This document shows, piece by piece, positions 25,983 to 36,900 of a stretch of 64,000 bases of DNA. The notes under the pieces are model-generated. The model did no database searches. It had not been told where the DNA came from and worked only from the letters and a program-made list of their open reading frames with translations. Source of the DNA: Plecoglossus altivelis (taxonomy: Eukaryota; Chordata; Actinopteri; Osmeriformes; Plecoglossidae). A program made the position numbers and the translations under genes. The stretch spans positions 6,978,780 through 7,042,779 of the forward strand of contig BROE01000028.1 in NCBI GenBank assembly GCA_036571765.1. Direction: 5' to 3'. Within the stretch, counting starts at the first letter, position 1. The number at the start of each line of letters is the position of its first letter.

Positions 25983-26840
25983 GTAAGGGAGAGTTAGAAT
26001 AGTTGACAGGGAGCACCCCTGACTACCTGTGAGGTCCAGTGTTCTGTCAATAAACACTATTGAAGCTTTATTTGGAGCCACTTTCCTGCGGTTCCTAGAC
26101 TGTGGGTGATTGGCTAGTTCTCCAGCAATCAGCCTGCTCATTGGTCCCACAGCAAAGCACTCCTCTCGGGTGCTGGTAGCCTCGAACATGGAGTTCAGTG
26201 CGGACGCCAGGGATTTAATCTCAATCTGCAACTCGGGGGGGAGAGACTGCAAGTCAATTTCCGACAAACTGGCGAACTTCTTCTTCGACGGACGCTTGGA
26301 GTTCAGAACTTCCAGGTCAGGTGACAACACTGGGAAAAGGTGCGGGAAGGTGTGCGCGAGGATCAGCTGCTGAGACACCGGGGAGAAGACCACCGGGATG
26401 CTGAGCACCTCCGCGGTGTAGTTCATGTCTCCCATCCACTCGCACAGCTTCTCTTCGAACTGGTCGAATACGGGGGTCCCCTCTAACTCAGTGTTGACGT
26501 TGTTGGCGAGGAGGTGAACTGAGTGAGCGACGGTGGTGAAGACGACACAATATTGGAAGTGGCTAAGGCTTATGATGTCTTTGATAGTTTCGGCCGTTAT
26601 ACCTTTCAGCAGAGTGCTCACCACAAACACCGCCTTCGGTTCATTTTCTCCGCCAGCCTCGAAGCTTGAAAATTGCTTTAGGTTTCGTGCACCTGCTTCG
26701 AATAAACTGGCGGCTCCGCCGTTCCAGTGAAGACTCTCCGTGCACTTGTCATCCATAAAAACAAGTGCTTTATTCACTTTTGACAGCACCTTCTCCCACA
26801 TTTTGGCGGGGAAACCCGTAAACTCGTCAGTCGTTAACAT
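10107..26840 (-). CDS. SCFD2: SCFD2, Sec1 family domain-containing protein 2 (partial, 5' four exons)
   Basis: This is a split gene of which the 5' part lies in the window. Four coding exons are readable: 26840-26027, 25788-25620, 15386-15334 and 10282-10107. Translated, they match vertebrate SCFD2 closely, with stretches such as HFQYCVVFTTVAHSVHL, EEKLCEWMGDMNYTAEV, ECFAVGPMSRLIA, RTLDLTGAVGHHGD and QLFRGNWGAIES. SCFD2 belongs to the Sec1/Munc18 family, whose members bind SNAREs in membrane traffic; the specific SNARE partner of SCFD2 is poorly defined. About 420 of the roughly 680 residues expected are visible. The short exon that should encode the segment like KALWEALLNTKHKEAV in the mammalian protein, between exons 25620 and 15386, was not found, and the C-terminal exons must lie left of position 1 or in the N gap. 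The gene is head to head with FIP1L1, as in human. Identification is confident; the exon list is incomplete. Confidence 0.93.
10985..11122. repeat. 16-bp minisatellite, about 8 copies
   Basis: Unit GACGGCCACAGAGATA, with one C/T variant (GACGGCTACAGAGATA) in the array. Confidence 0.9.
12095..12455. repeat. 12-bp minisatellite, about 30 copies
   Basis: Units of GAGGCAGGGTTA and GAGGCAGGCTTC alternate in higher-order 24- and 36-bp blocks. Both strands stay open (EAGLEAGFEAG on plus, NPASKPAS on minus) because the period is a multiple of three. Coding use is not supported. Confidence 0.9.
13046..13112. repeat. (GT)n with (GTAT)n microsatellite
   Basis: About 24 GT dinucleotides followed by several GTAT units, in a longer TG-rich stretch. 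Confidence 0.95.
15334..15386 (-). CDS. SCFD2: SCFD2 small internal exon (LVEAASRE segment)
   Basis: This is a 53-base exon with acceptor ...TTCGTGCAG before 15386 and donor GTAGGA after 15334. It reads QLVEAASREHLPFKMNLG, which matches the vertebrate SCFD2 segment like HLVEAASRENLPIKM. It enters with one base and leaves with one base. That fits the next exon at 10282 exactly, where G plus GC gives Gly. Confidence 0.9.
15660..16260. repeat. GA-rich degenerate minisatellite
   Basis: GAGAAGGCTTGAGGG plus GAGACAGAGGGG units of about 30 bp are well ordered at 16020-16260 and decay leftwards into plain GGGAGAGAGG sequence. Confidence 0.8.
18027..18124 (-). other. Exon-like open stretch of unknown identity
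   Basis: On the minus strand CTGATTACAG precedes 98 bases that read KCFNKCLQSGCGDSVLTKIM then DLLCLELCWDAL, followed by a GTGACT donor-like site. The stretch is free of simple repeats. It does not match the missing SCFD2 exon in sequence or phase. It may be a decoy exon or old transposon sequence. Confidence 0.25.
18838..19262. repeat. 21/24-bp minisatellite (GCTGGAGGAGAGAGCAGAGA)
   Basis: About 19 units of GCTGGAGGAGAGAGCAGAGA with or without an extra GAG. Left and right ends are slightly diverged. Confidence 0.9.
20811..21570. repeat. Minisatellite of about 21-28 bp (AGTCTAGCCCCACTACCCTCC)
   Basis: About 30 units of AGTCTAGCCCCACTACCCTC followed by CACAC, ATAC, CCTCTAC or CTCTCTAC variants. 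The variants are interspersed, so the array has a mixed history of unit exchange. Confidence 0.9.
21893..22443. repeat. 42-bp minisatellite, about 13 copies
   Basis: The unit contains GAGGTCATACTGAGGTCATAC and AGAGGTGTCCCA. Sub-repeats of GAGGTCATAC show that it grew by internal duplication. Both strands are open through it; this is not treated as coding. Confidence 0.92.
22471..25620. repeat. 36-bp minisatellite, about 87 copies, carrying a 5' splice-site motif
   Basis: The unit on the minus strand is GTGAGTACCTCACAGTAC then TGCAGTAACATGAATACA. It starts at the SCFD2 exon 2 donor and runs 3.1 kb into the intron. Nearly every unit keeps ACAGTGAGTACC, identical to the bases across the real donor from -3 to +9, and a palindrome TACTGCAGTA. 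Unit variants (GTGTTC/GTATTC, AATGTGACG) are scattered. Because 36 is a multiple of three the minus strand is open for 1058 codons, but this is a repeat artefact. Confidence 0.96.
25620..25788 (-). CDS. SCFD2: SCFD2 coding exon 2
   Basis: The acceptor is ...TTCTTCAG before 25788. The exon enters with two bases that complete the Gly codon of DLTG and reads AVGHHGDSLVEKILGVLP, then PGHTTDVQVDMLELT and APGCL. It ends in ...GCACA with the donor GTGAGTACC at 25619-25611. That donor is also the first copy of the motif repeated in the 36-bp minisatellite that fills the next 3.1 kb. The exon leaves in phase 2. Confidence 0.93.
25923..25980. repeat. (GA)n microsatellite in SCFD2 intron 1
   Basis: About 25 GA dinucleotides, preceded by (TG)n from about 25896. 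SCFD2 intron 1 is only 238 bases, so these repeats make up nearly half of it. Confidence 0.95.
26027..26840 (-). CDS. SCFD2: SCFD2 coding exon 1
   Basis: The ATG is at 26840-26838, beginning MLTTDEFTGFPAKMWEKVL, and the exon runs 271 codons plus one base. It ends ...DRTLDLT with the donor GTAGTC at 26026. It carries the N-terminal Sec1-like region, including QYCVVFTT, the CEWMGDMNYTAEV stretch and ECFAVGPMS. No frame error is seen. The next upstream in-frame codons are in the promoter, so this first Met is the natural start. Confidence 0.95.
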
Positions 26841-27658
26841 GTTATCGCTAGTAGTTGTTTGACAACCAACTGAAATTTAAAAGAACGTAACCTAAACTTC
26901 ACCACACGTCATTCCAAAATCACAACATAAACACACGAGTCTCCTAGAGGTGACGTGGCAGTCGCGTGCGTCGCGACAGATACACGTCACCGTCAATGCT
27001 GCACCGGCGTTTTATTAAAAGGCTTCTTTTCGGGAAGAAGGCATGTCATGTTTCTATTGTTTGTGAAAATGCTCAAATTTGCTGCGGATGACTGTAGTTA
27101 TTATTTCGTGTGTATTCATAGTACTCGCAGATTCTGTGTCATGAATCGACAAATCAAGTCGAAATACTGAACTTTGCGCAATTCTGTAAACTAGTAGCAT
27201 AGTTTGATTATGAAAGCTGGCAATTGCGAGTTGCAAATTGATATTCAATACATGTACAAGTGGTTGATTCATTGTAACAATAAAGAAAAATCTTCTCGAA
27301 CCTCACACTGACCAATAGTAGCACGTCATATATTATAGCGTGGGCAAACGGGGGTTGAAGGGTGAGTGAACTGTCCCTATAGAAACGTGTTTGACAAACT
27401 GTCACTTCGTTATCGGCTGTCACATGGGGGCTACCGTTACTTTGTAATGTCATCGCTTACTAACAAGTCAAAGACAGCTATCTTGTGATTCTCATGATCA
27501 GTTTAAGGTTGACGATCGTATACGTTTTTAGGTGTGGAAATTATCTATTGTAAACCTGACACATTTGTCGCTAACGACGTAGACTAGCACTAACGCTCAC
27601 GTGCTTGGCTCGCTACGGTAAAAGAGACGAAACAAGTGTGTTAGACTAGATTGTTGCC
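26841..27658. promoter_or_regulatory. Bidirectional promoter region between SCFD2 and FIP1L1
   Basis: These 818 bases separate the two ATG codons, which point away from each other, so the 5' UTRs and core promoters of both genes must lie here unless non-coding exons exist elsewhere. Visible elements are four TGACGT/ACGTCA half-sites (26906-26911, 26951-26956, 26984-26989, 27323-27328), a CCAAT box near 27311 and a CACGTG E-box at 27598-27603. The element at 26951 reads TGACGTGGC, close to ATF6/XBP1 or CREB-type sites. No TATA box is clear. Unlike its surroundings the stretch is almost free of simple repeats. The motif assignments are pattern matches only. Confidence 0.75.
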
Positions 27659-27728
27659 ATGTCCGCTGAGGAAACGGACAAAATGACTGATGGAAGCGGC
27701 GAAGACGAGGAGGAATGGTTATATGGTG
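27659..27728 (+). CDS. FIP1L1: FIP1L1 exon 1 (start codon)
   Basis: The ATG at 27659 sits in TTGCCATGT, an acceptable Kozak context. The exon reads MSAEETDKMTDGSGEDEEEW followed by LYG, and the donor is GTAAGT. It leaves in phase 1. The EEEWLYG stretch matches the N terminus of vertebrate FIP1L1. Confidence 0.94.
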
Positions 27729-28095
27729 GTAAGTTAACATAAGTGGTACTGACACTTGCCAGCCACGAAAAGCTGTTTCAACACCGCACACTGGCCGCGA
27801 CCACCAGCTGTTAGGACGCGTCGACCAGAGACTCCCTGTGGTTCCCTGGGCAGCAGTGTCATAAGAGCCAGGAAATTGTCATCTCATATAAAAATACACA
27901 GTCATATATCCGGATCCAACCTTAGCACGGTAGATGAACAGGTTGAACCTAGTTTTTTTGTCGTCGTGTCCTACATACACTGAGACAGACTGTGTTTCTG
28001 TTAGATGAAGGTGAGGAGGGGGCGGAGCAGTCGGAACCTGACAGGTGAGTCCCAGGTTACTTTTTGTAGTTGCAGGAAACACATTGTCTAGCATC

Positions 28096-28153
<58 letters not shown>

Positions 28154-31100
28154 CTTCCACAGATCCAGAATCCTCCTATCCTACACAGTATTGAATCCTA
28201 CACCCACCATACACCTAGACAGACAGCCTCCAAATACTTACACCTACACATATGCACACAACTCTCGCCTGTTCATCTCTGCTCTCAAATGTTTATAGGA
28301 AAGTAAACAAGTGACATCAAATATATACTATATGAGTATCATAACGCCTGTAGCTACGTAAGCCCTACTAAGCACCATCTCTATCTCCATCTGACGGCCG
28401 TAATGACTGCAAAGTTCAGCCTCTCTAATCCTGAGAGATCAGCCGGGATGGAGAGCAGTGACCTGATCCAGGATACGATGGGATGCCACATTTGAAACTG
28501 TGCGGCGCTAATGAAGCGTTCCCATCTAATGCACTTTTCACTGCTCAGTAATGACCAGGGCTTATCGCAACGCGCCGTGCGTGTGCGCGCGCGTGCATGC
28601 GTGTGTGACGCCACTGAAATGTGCAGCCAGTCAAGTGGAACATTAGGAACTATTTAGATGCTTGTTAAGTGAGAGTGAGGCCCGGGCCGGAGGGGAGGGA
28701 GGGGAGGGAGGGAGGCATTGTTGGAGCAGCCATGTTGGACACAGCTCTCAACCCACATCTCCTCAGAGTAAATGTAGCGTGAATCATCCATTACACCAAC
28801 GTCACCTCCTCTGGGACCAAAGAGATGCTGACGCGCTTCGGTGTGTGTGAGTATGAGCGAGTGTTTGTGAGTGTGCGCAGCATGCTTGTAGGAGCATGTT
28901 ATATAAATGATAATCCTCATATCAGGCCTGTGGTCTTAAGTTCCCCCAGAGAGTCTGCAGAGAGAAAGCTCTTTCTGAGCTGTTAGCCGTTAGCTGACTT
29001 GAAGACTGCTGTGTTCCATTTTACAACTGCATTCAAACACTCCGTCTCTCTCCCTCCTCCTCTCCTCTCTCCCTCCTCCTCCCCTCCCTCTCCCTCCTTC
29101 TCCTCTCTCTCCCTCCTCTCCTCCTCTCTCTCCCTCCTTCTCCTCTCTCTCCCTCCTTTCTCTCCCTCTCCTCCTCCCCCTCTTGCCCTGTCGTCTTTTC
29201 AGGGGTGCTGCCCAGCCTGCTGAAGAGGAACTTCTCCAGCAGGGCAGAGAAGTGAAGGCAGAGAAGGTGCTGCTGGAGCACAGCCCCCCACCCCCCCCCT
29301 CACCACAACCACCACCACAACCAACACGCCCACACACTACACACCCACCACACCACACCACAACACACACAAACACATACTCTCTCTCTCTCTCATTTCC
29401 CCCTCTCCCCCCTCCCCACACCACACACACACACAACATCGTCTTATTCAGCACGAGGCCTGTGCATTAAATCTTTGTATGTGCTTGTAAATATTGATGT
29501 TGCATGTGTATGTGTAGTTGTATATGTGTGTTCTCTGTGCCAACAGGAGGCGATGCAAGGAGGAACGTAGCCAGTGAAGTTGGTGATGATGATGTATGAT
29601 GATGATGTGTGTGTGACCATTGGAAATATAAAGACTGGTGGCTCCTCTCAGTACAGGTGATAATCCTGTCAGTTTTCCTGGCAAATTCCCAAACCTCTTT
29701 TGGGGTCAAACCGCTGTGGTTCATCCTCACAGAAGACAAAAATCACCAGTCCTGGTCAGGATTCGAATACATCTGCACAGAAATGTCTTTTTTTTTAACT
29801 ATTTGGTGATAAATCTTGGGTCTTTTTATACCCTAGTGATTAAATGATTTTGATGAGATGGGAGTTGGTTGTAAAGGTCCTGTGCTGTATCACAGCATGT
29901 GTGAGGAGTTCTGCGTTATCATTGGCCATGTTCATGTATCGCTTCAAGCTTAAAAGTGAATATTCATGAAAAATCCTCAACTGACAATGCTTTACCAAAA
30001 AGCATATTTCTGAAAATATGAGAGGCTGGCCAAGGCTAGTTCCACTAAAGCTCTTCCACAGTTGGAAGCCTACAGACAGCATGTCTAACTGTGTGTGCAG
30101 CTGTCCTCTGTAGGGGAGACATACTGCGTGTGTGTGTATGTGGATGTGCGTGTGTCTGTGTTCCTGTGAGTGCGCCAGCCGCTCTGCTTAATTTCAGTTA
30201 TGTCCTTGGGCTCCCTGTTAATCTCATATCTAAAACAGACTGAACAGGAACAATATGCGCGCGTTACCGCCTCCATCCTCCTCTCCCCCACCCTCCTCCA
30301 CATCCCCTCCATCCTCCTCCCCTTCCCTCTTATCTTCTCTCCCCTTACCTCCCCCTTCTACCACATCCTCTCTACTCCTCCCCAGTCCCTCCTCACTCCT
30401 CTTCTCCCCTCACTCCATTTACCGCTTCTTCTCATCCATTCTTCCCCCCTCCCTCCCATTTCCCCTCTCTCCTCTCTCCCCCCTCTGCCTTGCTTCTCAT
30501 CTCCTCATCTCTCTCCTCCCTCCCCCCCTTCTCTCCGTCTCTCCACTCCTCCTTCCCTCCTCAGTGCTTCTCTTACTCTCTTATCTCTCCCTCTGCGTGT
30601 CATTTGTTGCAGCTGACTTGTTTCCTCTTGCGTTATGGCTCCAGCCGCGGGCGGACTGGCGCTGGAGGGCAGATATGCCTGCGGCATGGGGTAGACTGAA
30701 AGTCTTTGGATGATACCTGGGAAGCCATGATGTCGTGGTGTAACGTGGTGATGTAGTATGCCTGTGTGGCCGCAAGCATGAGTGTGTTTGTGTTTACATG
30801 TGTTTATGCAGGTGTGAGTGGGACTAGGGAGCGGAGGACATCTGTTTAGCTTGTGTTTGTAACCAGATGACTCACATCACATTACTATCAAAGCTATGGA
30901 CGTGGTTGTGGTAGTGCGACACTCTGACTTTCAACTATGGCTTTAACGAGGATACGTGGAAGTCCTACTGTGAAAAGCAGAGGCGACTACGAGCCAGCTA
31001 CGAGGGCCTGCCCTCCACCAAGATCCTGGTACAACCACAAGCAGACGGACCACACTCTGACCACACTCTGACTGCACCCTGACCGCACACTGACCACTCT

Positions 31101-33960
31101 GCTACTGTGACCACACTCTAACCACATTCTGAGCACTCTGCTGCTGTTCCCACCAGGTCCAGCAGGGGCGCATGTCCTATGGAGATAAAGTTGGCCGTTC
31201 TGAGTACTCTTCCTCCAGATCCAGGTAGCCCAGCCTCTACCCTGACACACTAGCCTCTACCCTGACACACTAGCCTCTACCCTGACACACTAGCCTCTAC
31301 CCTGACACACCAGCCTCTACCCTGACACACTAGCCTCTATCCTGACTCATTAGCCTTTATCCTCTACAAAGCCAGGTATCTCAGACAGTCTGACTACATG
31401 TTGACATACCAAACAGGCAATGCCTCCGGCTGTCATGTTAGTTGGAGTTGTACCTCTCAAATGAAGTCCTCATGTGCACCGCCTGTCATGTTGCCGTTAA
31501 CGACCACCTGCGCAGAGTTTGGAGGTGGGGGGAGGGGGCAGGACTCCAGTGCAGAGTGGTCCTGGTGTTTTACTGCCCAATTACTTCGTCCAGTCATCTC
31601 TCCAGCCCAGCCTGGCCAGACGCCAGGCTAGCTCACACCCAGCAGCTACAGGCCTCGCTCCTCCTCACCTGGGTCTCTTTCTCTCTCTCACACACACACA
31701 CACGCACGCGCACACACGCACAGTCGCCTCCTCAACACACGCACATCCCCCTCCAAACACACATACACAGTTCCCTTCCACAGACAGACAGCTGGTACTG
31801 ACAGACTGGTTCTGACGGACTGGTACTGACTGGCTGGTGCTGACATGCTGGTAGACAGCTGTGGTGTTTGACGCAGTTTAGATGTTTTGCTTTGTAATGG
31901 TTACTCCAGATTAAGACCTAGTGACAGAAATGGGTTATTGTTCCATCTGTGTGTGTGTGTGTCTGTCCTGTGAGAGGCTGACCCAGTTCTGAGTATGTTG
32001 GCATGGGTCAGTGTGGGTTGTGAGGGCAGACAGGGACTTCGGGGGGGGGGAAGGGTTTCATGTGGTGGAGGGGGGAGGGGAGGGACATTATCCAGTCTGC
32101 TCCCAGCATGCACCTCATTCTCCCTGTCTCCAACACTGACCTGTGTTTCCAACAGGACATCCAGCGGTACCATCGATGTGATTGGAGGGCAGTCTGGCTG
32201 CATCAGCAGGGTGGAGGGACGACGGCGTCCCAACATGGAAGGAAATAACATACAGGTAGTGTGTGTTTGTGTAGGTCAACGTCAATCTTTTGCCCCTAGT
32301 CCCACAATGAATTCAGTGTGTGTGTGTGTGTGTGTGTGTGCGTATGTGTTTGTGTGTGTGTTCTTCAGGTGGTGTCAGAGCCCTCATCTGATGCAGAGGC
32401 CCCTCCCACTAAGATGTCTCCCTTCTTCCCCCCCAACATCCCCCCTCCACCCTTCCTGCCTCCCCCCAATGTCAGCTCCGCCCCTCCCCTCATCCCCCCT
32501 CCACGTAAGTTAACCCCCCCCCCCCACTCACCCCCAGCCTCAACACATCTGCTCAACCTTGAGGTTGGGGTTTTGAACTTTGAGAGAGGCTGGTTTGAAT
32601 CCCACGCTGGGAGACCCTTGAAGAACTCCACTACCCAGCAGGCATCATGTCACCTTCAGCTGTACAAAGTGTGCGTGTGTAAAGATGCCCCTGCAGTGAT
32701 CTTTGTGTGTGTGTGCTGTGTGTAAGTGTGCACCTAAGTGTATATATGTGTCTTCTTCCAGGTGTCTATGATATTCTCCATGTGTGCATGAGCTTTGCGT
32801 GTGTGGGTGTATGAGTGGAGTGTGTGGGTGTGTGTGTGTGTGTGTGCGGGTGTGTGTGTCTTCCTCCTGCAGGGGCAGGAAGCCCCCTGGCTCAGACTCA
32901 GCTGAGCCTCTGTCATCTTTTCATCTTCAAAGATGCCAAAATAGCAGCCCACCGATTCACCCTTACACACACACACTCACTGCTCCCCCCCACACACACA
33001 CACACACGCACACGCACATACCTTAACACACATGCTCACACTCAGGCCTCTGCCAGCTCTGTATCATCTGTCTGACCAATGCAAAGAGCTGCTAATGCAA
33101 CCGAAATAGCCAGCATCCTGTCCACCCTCTCTGTACAGGTGTGTGTGTTCTCCCTGGCCCCGCCTCCTTTGTTAAGTTATAGGCTCTGCCGCCTTTTGTG
33201 ATGCAAATGTTGAGTGTGATAAAAATAGCTCCTGGAAGGGGGAATTGTGCTGGGCCAGCAGATTGTGGCACGAGAAATGTGCTGAACAGACCGACCATGA
33301 AGAGAGGAGGGCAGAGAGGTGGGTGGGGGCGGGGGAGAGAGGGGTAGGGAAGAGGGGCGAGAGACAGAGGGGGTGGGGGGGGGGAGAGAGACGAGGGGCA
33401 GGGGAGAGAGAGAGGAGGTCAGGGGGAGAGGAAGGAAAGGCTGTCTTTCTCCTGGCGCAGTGGGGTCACTGTAGAGGTTTGCTGTAGAGTGAGGCAGGGT
33501 TTACACAAGGACTGTTGTCATGACAGCTAGTGGCCTCGGCCTGTGTTTGTGTCTGCGTCTGGTCTGCTGTCTGTGTCACCTGCTGGCTCATGCTCCATCC
33601 AGCGAACAAACTGCTTTGAAATGGAACCAACAGTTAACCGATTCAAATGTTCTCTATCAAGATGTGAGGGTCATTATGGTGTCAAACATATAAATCATGA
33701 CCTCATCTCCATAAGCAGCCACTGGAGAGAGAGAAGACAGGAGAGAGGGAGGAGAGGAGGGGAGGGGAGGGAAGGAGAGAGGAGAGGAGGAGAGAGGAGG
33801 GGAGGGAGGCAGGGGAGGACTGGAGAGAGGTTTTGAAGACACTGCCTGCAGCTATACCAGAGGCAGAGACATCACTGTGCTATCACAGCTGATTCTCTGT
33901 CCTTCATACTACATCAACAACTGGCCGCTCTCCGGTGCAACTATCAGAGAACTGTGTGTA

Positions 33961-33997
<37 letters not shown>

Positions 33998-36900
33998 GTG
34001 TGTGTGTGTGTGTGTCCAAGGCTAGATGTCCTTGTTTTAATGTTGGATGTTCCCATCCTGCAGGCTGTCACCTGTGCACTCTCTCTCATCCAAACACTCT
34101 TCCTCCTCTCCCTCCCCATCCCCCCCGTCCCCCCCACCCCTCCCCCTGTCCTCCTCTTTCACAGTTGTTCTGTTTTAAGAACACAGTGCGCCTTATGTCG
34201 CTCTCCCATTGGGGGGCTCTGGAAAAACAGAGAGGCATGGCGTCCAGATGTGCGTGTGTGTGCTTCTCTTCAAAGGAGCTGTGTGTGTGTGTGTGTGTTT
34301 GGGGGGCTGCGAGGGCTCTTTACATCACATGCTGCCTGCATTACGAACCGGCCATTAGAGGGATACTCTGGCTTTTGACAAGGCTACTGTCCGAAGGTGA
34401 AAGGATACTATGATGAAACCATTACACTGCTCAGCAGACAAGTCACTGGGTTCGTCTGTCTATGTGCAGTGATGGGTTACAATGAGGGTGTGTTCATGTG
34501 TGTGCAGTGATGGGTTACAATGAGGGTGTGGTACTTGTGTGAGCAGTGATGGGTTACAATGAGGGTGTGTTATTCATGTGTGAGCAGTGATGGGTTACAG
34601 TGAGGGTGTGGTACTCATGTGTGTGTTGATGTACCTTGCAGGGATCCCCATCAGTGTCCCTCCTCCTGGTAAGAACTCCTACACTGACTTATTGGGTGAC
34701 TGGTGTTACTAGGTGACTGGTGTTACTAGGTGACTGGTGTTACTGGCTGACTGGTGTTACTAGGTGACTGGTGTTACTGGCTGACTGGTGTTACTGGCTT
34801 ACTGGTGTTACTGGGTGGTGTAATGAGTTGCAGAATTTGTGCCCCTCGTTTTAGACTGCTTCCTGTTTCCTGTCGGGCTGCTTCCGGTCAGTCTGCTTTC
34901 AGTTTCCTATCAGGCTGCTTTCTGTTAGGTTGTTGAAGGCCCCTCCCCCTCTTTTATCCTGCAGGCTTTCCCCTCCTACCTGGAGCCCCTCCCCCCTCTC
35001 TCCTCCCCTCCTTGGACAGGTAAGCCCTCTTTGTGTCTGTGTGTGTCCAGCAGTGTGCCTGCCTACCTGTGTTTGTTTGTGTCTTTGTGTATTAGTGGGT
35101 GTGCATTATGTTGTATCCCCTGCCTGCCCAGCTGCGTACGCTATAGAAGAAGGAGAGAGTTCAGACACAGCCGAGACAGGGAGAGAGATCAGGAGAGAGA
35201 CAGGGAAAGAGACCGGGAGAGAGACAGAGAACACTGCTACTCTACAACCGGAGATATCAGAGCCAGGAACGCACACAGGCAAGAGAGAGAAGGTGTAGAG
35301 AGAGGGAGGTATGGACAGGGAGGGAGATGGAGAGACAAAGAGATACATTAGCTATGCAGGGAGGTTGACTCTGGGATGCAGGTTATCTGAAGACAGGAAC
35401 TAAGTCTGCCGTGTGTGTGTGTGTGCGTGTGTGTGCGTGTGTGTGTGTGTGTGTTATGGTGGGCCTCTGTCCTTGCCCCCCTCCACTGTCTGCCCTCTGG
35501 CCAAATAAGGCAGCAAACCAACAGTGGCTTCCTGTTTTAGACCCCCGGTCACCTTCCCATCTATCCCTTCCTCCATCCCTCCCTTCCTCCATCCCTCCCT
35601 CCTTTCCTCCATCCCTCCTTTCTCCATCCCTCCCTTCCTCCATCCCTCCCTTCCTCCATCCCTCCCTTCCTCCCCCAGATCATCTGTCCTCCCTCCTTCC
35701 TTCCCTCCCTCCCCAGGTCACACTGCCCCCCTGCTGTCTCTGTGTTCCTATATGGACTCACTCTGGATGCAGATCTCTTCTGGAGTCTTCCTTCTTACAG
35801 CTCATACTTTATTACTGTTCCCCCTGTGTGTCTCCCTCTCTTTCTCGCTCTCGCTGTCTCCCTCATCCTACTCTCCTCCTAGCCCACCTCTGATCCTTTT
35901 TAGGGATCATTTCATCTTCTCACACACACTTACTCACACACTCACTTAAACACATATGATTATATGTTTTAGTGCTGACCTGAGAGGGATGTATGTATTT
36001 GTGGATGAATGAATGATAGGAGGGATAAGTAGATGGATGAAATAGAGATGGATGGATAGAGGGATTCGCGGATGGATAGAGAGATGGGCTATTTGTAGAT
36101 CAGTGTGTTCTGGCTCACACCTGGTAACAAGCTTCTTGGAATGAGACGCACTCACACGTTAGCCCTCTGAAAAGTGTTCTGTCGGAAGTGGGCGTGGCGC
36201 CAGGCCAATAATAGACCCCCCCCCAGCTCCGCCTCCTCCCATGGTTGGCCGGCGTGTGCTGAGCCTTGTCAGCCAGCCAATCACATCAAACGTCTGGGAG
36301 ACTCTGCATCGGAAGCTGCTCTTTGATCATGAAGTCACCCTCATGTCTGTCTGTCTGTCTCTCCCTTTATCCCTCTTCCCTTTACCCTATTCTATCCCTC
36401 TGTCTTTCTCTCCCTCCCTCCCTCCCTCCCTCCCTCCCTCCCTCCCTCTCTCCTCCTCCCCTTCACTCTTTCTCTCTGTATTTGTTTGTCCTCTTTCTTT
36501 GATCACACACTAAAATGGATGACTTCCAGCTCACTGTGCTCATCCCAGCCCGGATGGAGGGGGGAGGGGGGGAAGGGGGGGTGGATGACTAGAATAGATA
36601 ATCTTCACAGGGTCTGAAAAACAATAGTATCCTATTTTCCGAAATGTGGATCTCATTAGTCTTTGTTTTTGTATTTGTACAGCGTGCGCACAGTACATAA
36701 CACAGAACATGTGACGAACATAACTTAAGAGGACACAGGATAGGTCATAGCAGCACCTACACCTCTGGTCAGCACCTGTCTGTGTCACCTCATGTTCTCA
36801 CTGACCTGCTCCTCCAGAGGTTCTCTCTTGTTTGTCCTGGGAGTTTGTTCTTGTCTTCTCAGAGGGTCTTAGGTTGGTTTGGGTCCAGGTCTATGGGCAG

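Noticed and set aside
30170..30713. Plus-strand Ser/Pro/Leu-rich frames in the FIP1L1 intron as candidates for the missing exons
   Set aside because: They are a CT-rich low-complexity run. No residues resemble the VDLDAPG or KPWRKPG segments.
36180..36340. CpG- and CCAAT-containing stretch inside FIP1L1 as an internal promoter
   Set aside because: It has only isolated motifs (CCAAT twice, a GC-box-like string) and no downstream alternative first exon that I could identify.
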